Positions 29,628 through 31,928 of a DNA stretch of 31,928 nucleotides are shown in pieces (position 1 is the stretch's first letter; every line of letters begins with the position of its first letter). The stretch is from Lingula anatina. Its lineage: Eukaryota > Brachiopoda > Lingulata > Lingulida > Lingulidae. The stretch lies in contig NW_019775070.1 of NCBI RefSeq assembly GCF_001039355.2, positions 286,240 through 318,167 on the forward strand. Direction: 5' to 3'. The position numbers were made by a program, and so were the translations under genes. The notes beneath the pieces are model-generated. The model saw only the letters and a list, made by a program, of their open reading frames with translations, was not told the DNA's origin and did not search any database.

Positions 29628-30980
29628 ATAAGAGTAACGTATTCTGTAATGTACACATGAATAAGAATTGTTTTTATTTTTTTGTACATAATCCTACGGC
29701 TAAACTGTAAATCCTTGTATTATGTGGTTTGGGGTCAATCATTCTGCAAAATGAAACATACGCTTTCAAATATATATATATATTATATAATCATATATAT
29801 ATCTTCACTATCAACTAGCCAAAGGTCACAGGGTGGATTTTCCATATTTCCCTATATAACCTGCCGCACTGGTAGAGGGTACCGTTTGTCCAAAATTTGC
29901 AAAGGGGTCCAACTATGCTGAGTGCTTACACCATGCAGATTGTGTAACAAATGAGTTGAATACCTTCCTGATGCAGATGCCGCCACAATGCAGTCCTATG
30001 CACAAGAAACAATGAGACAATTCTGCTGAACGAGAATTAAGCCAATATTTTACCATTAAACTTTCAATTACTTCTAACATATTATTCATAAAGTATGCTG
30101 AAAGGAAAGATGCTGAAATGATCACCAAATATCAAATAAATAGCTTGAATGATCCAGTGGAGTTTCTTGGCAAATTTCTTGAATTTATAATAATTGTCTT
30201 TAATGCCAATAAAAGAAAAAAATCTACAAATTCTTTTTTTCTTAACTAGCAAAATTAATGTCGTCCACAACATTTGATGGGAACACTATGGTATATCCAA
30301 ATGGAAGTTATGCATTGGTTAGAATACAACAATCATGATATTTATTATTTTTTTCAATAGGAATGATTTAGATATAAAAATTACAGCTTGAATTAATGGT
30401 ATAATAATTATAAGAAGAAGAAGAGGAATAACAAGGGACATCACAAAAATCTAATAATATTTTTTAATTTTGCATTCTGGGCTAGCTTAGTGTGACTTTT
30501 AAAATATGACAATATAATACTTTTAAAATAAATGTGTGTTTTTAAAGAGAGAAAATAAACAATTAACCTGCCTCTAAAATTTTTTATTCTAGTCAAGTAT
30601 ATATATATTTGTGTGATTTTGTACTTCGTCAAAATGTTTAATTAGACGGACATTTGCACCACCATGACTATTGTGAGAGGCACATGTATTACCACAGTGT
30701 ACTACTACTGTACAGTAGGTACCAAAAACGCTAATGTATAGCCTATATATATCGCTTTCACGAGACGGGTAAAAATGAAGTTCAAAATTAAACTGACTAA
30801 AGACAAAACATAGTTCTTTTATTCAAATTAGATAAAAAATAAGAGGACATTCAACTTACAAGATATACACTTAAATCGTCATTTCAAATCAAACGAAGAA
30901 AACCGCAAAACTAAAGTTCTTACTTGAATTTTAACTGAGAAGACAGCAATGCAACAGCATGCGATAAATTTGTTTTTGTT
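29628..30980. other. AT-rich intergenic, no gene seen
   Basis: Simple AT stretches (a TA cluster near 29771-29803 and A/T runs throughout). CACTGGTAGAGGGTACC at 29868-29884 resembles the ends of the inverted repeat at 31400-31528. The small open frames have no recognisable product. Confidence 0.45.
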
Positions 30981-31150
30981 ATTGACTGACGTCACATGCG
31001 CAATGCAAGTGCGCGGTGGACCTTAGACTTGAGTCTTGGAACTAACGTCGACCCATCAGTTACCCTGAGAGGACGCAGACTCGCTTTAGGAGAAACCGGC
31101 AATCCAGGTCAGAAAATGGCGGAAACGGCAAATCAGGACACAGGCAAATC
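30981..31150. promoter_or_regulatory. Possible promoter with full CRE and CpG cluster
   Basis: TGACGTCA, the complete palindromic cAMP-response element, is at 30987-30994. It is followed by ATGCGCAATGCAAGTGCGCG, which resembles NRF-1-type GCGC sites. The stretch to about 31150 has clearly more CpG than its surroundings. A short frame from an ATG at 31115 (14 codons) holds repeats of GGCAAATCAGGACA. No gene was found on either side within the window. Confidence 0.3.
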
Positions 31151-31399
31151 AGGACAGTAATAGATGGCGCAGCAGTAGAACATCAACAATACTAGAATTA
31201 GCAAGGAGAGGGATTTTGCTTTTAATTAAATAATACGTGAACCTTTTCTAGAACTTGATTCACTTTAGTATTAAGTATCTTATTATGATACACCCAATAT
31301 AGGCCCTACCAATTTAATTTAAGCGTTATTATATCCAAGATTTTTAAGTTACTAAGCTTTGTGACTTTTAAGCAACAGTACGTGGCATATGGGTAGGCC

Positions 31400-31528
31400 T
31401 ACCCTCTACCAGGGCGACAGATTGATTTTCCACAGATATTCACAGATATATCTAAAGATAAATAGACTGTCATTTTGGCTCTCAGCAAAAAATGTCCACA
31501 ATAATAACTGCGGCCCTGGTAGAGAGTA
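31400..31528. repeat. Inverted repeat, possible MITE
   Basis: The left arm TACCCTCTACCAGGGC pairs with the right arm GCCCTGGTAGAGAGTA with one change, about 95 bases apart. GCATATG occurs just outside each end. No coding content was seen. Confidence 0.5.
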
Positions 31529-31928
31529 GCATATGAGTATGTACGGTACGTGGTTTTATAATATATATAAGTTCACGCCCATCACTCAATCAAATAATAA
31601 ATAGAGAGAGCAACAACGAAAAAAGGTTTAGTTGAAAGAAAATTCACTTTTGCATTGTTAATGTATAGGCCTACTGAATCCCTATATAATGCATGCATGT
31701 ATGAAGAAGTTGTTATATAGAAAAAAACAGTAGGCCTTATATTTACCCGGACCCTGGACTCGTGTTAATTCAAAATATATTACCATCATCAACATCAAAA
31801 AGGCAATAATTTTCAGAACAAAATTAAACAATGTTGAACAGATAGGCCTATAACAGAGAAGGGGACAAATTTGCATTTGTAAAACAAATAAAAAATAAAC
31901 GTTAATAATTTCTTAAACCGCCGTACAT
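31529..31928. other. Window end, no feature seen
   Basis: AT-rich sequence with several TAGGCCT words. No exon or complete repeat was recognised. Confidence 0.4.

Overview
The window is AT-rich, intron-rich eukaryotic nuclear DNA, most likely from a marine invertebrate such as a mollusc, hemichordate, amphioxus or similar; the sequence alone does not separate these. The signs are metazoan genes cut by GT-AG introns, a complete Ty3/gypsy (Metaviridae-type) LTR retrotransposon, Tc1/mariner remnants and many short inverted-repeat DNA elements (MITEs). There are no operons, CRISPR arrays or other bacterial features. Two single-N positions (10413 and 28129) mark assembly joins.

Left part (1-10132): the five 3'-terminal coding exons of a proton/myo-inositol cotransporter gene (SLC2A13/HMIT) run on the + strand to a stop at 5939. 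Its introns hold MITEs and a degenerate minisatellite, and its likely poly(A) signal lies inside a TTAA-flanked MITE. Convergent to it, on the - strand, is the terminal coding exon of an unrecognised gene. It encodes at least 665 residues of Ser-rich, mostly disordered protein with an SQ/TQ cluster and a basic C-terminus. Its upstream exons were not found.

Middle part (10414-20103): two 5'-truncated Tc1-type transposase copies lie in series, apparently nested. They are followed by an 830-bp non-autonomous DNA element flanked by TTA (PIF/Harbinger-like), a decayed tRNA-derived SINE head, and a 6.4-kb LTR retrotransposon with 113-bp LTRs, intact gag and pol frames and no env. Gag and pol lie in different frames (pol is -1). 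At the overlap there is a well-formed predicted -1 frameshift module: slippery heptamer, 6-nt spacer, stem and possible pseudoknot.

Right part (20104-31928): several more MITEs precede and interrupt a seven-exon short-chain dehydrogenase/reductase gene of DHRS11 type (22456-27121, about 247 residues). Its predicted catalytic Ser is a Cys. A 1,498-bp block starting inside exon 6 is repeated, apparently base for base, on either side of a single N. This is most simply an uncollapsed contig overlap, so the second last exon is probably not real. Inside that block is a 135-bp perfectly palindromic element with an 8-bp target duplication. The last 2 kb is repeat-rich non-coding DNA with one CRE-containing, CpG-bearing stretch that may be a promoter.

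I found no convincing undescribed gene system. The most interesting items are the retrotransposon frameshift module, the perfect hairpin MITE, the orphan SQ/TQ-cluster protein, the Ser-to-Cys change in the SDR, and the assembly duplication.
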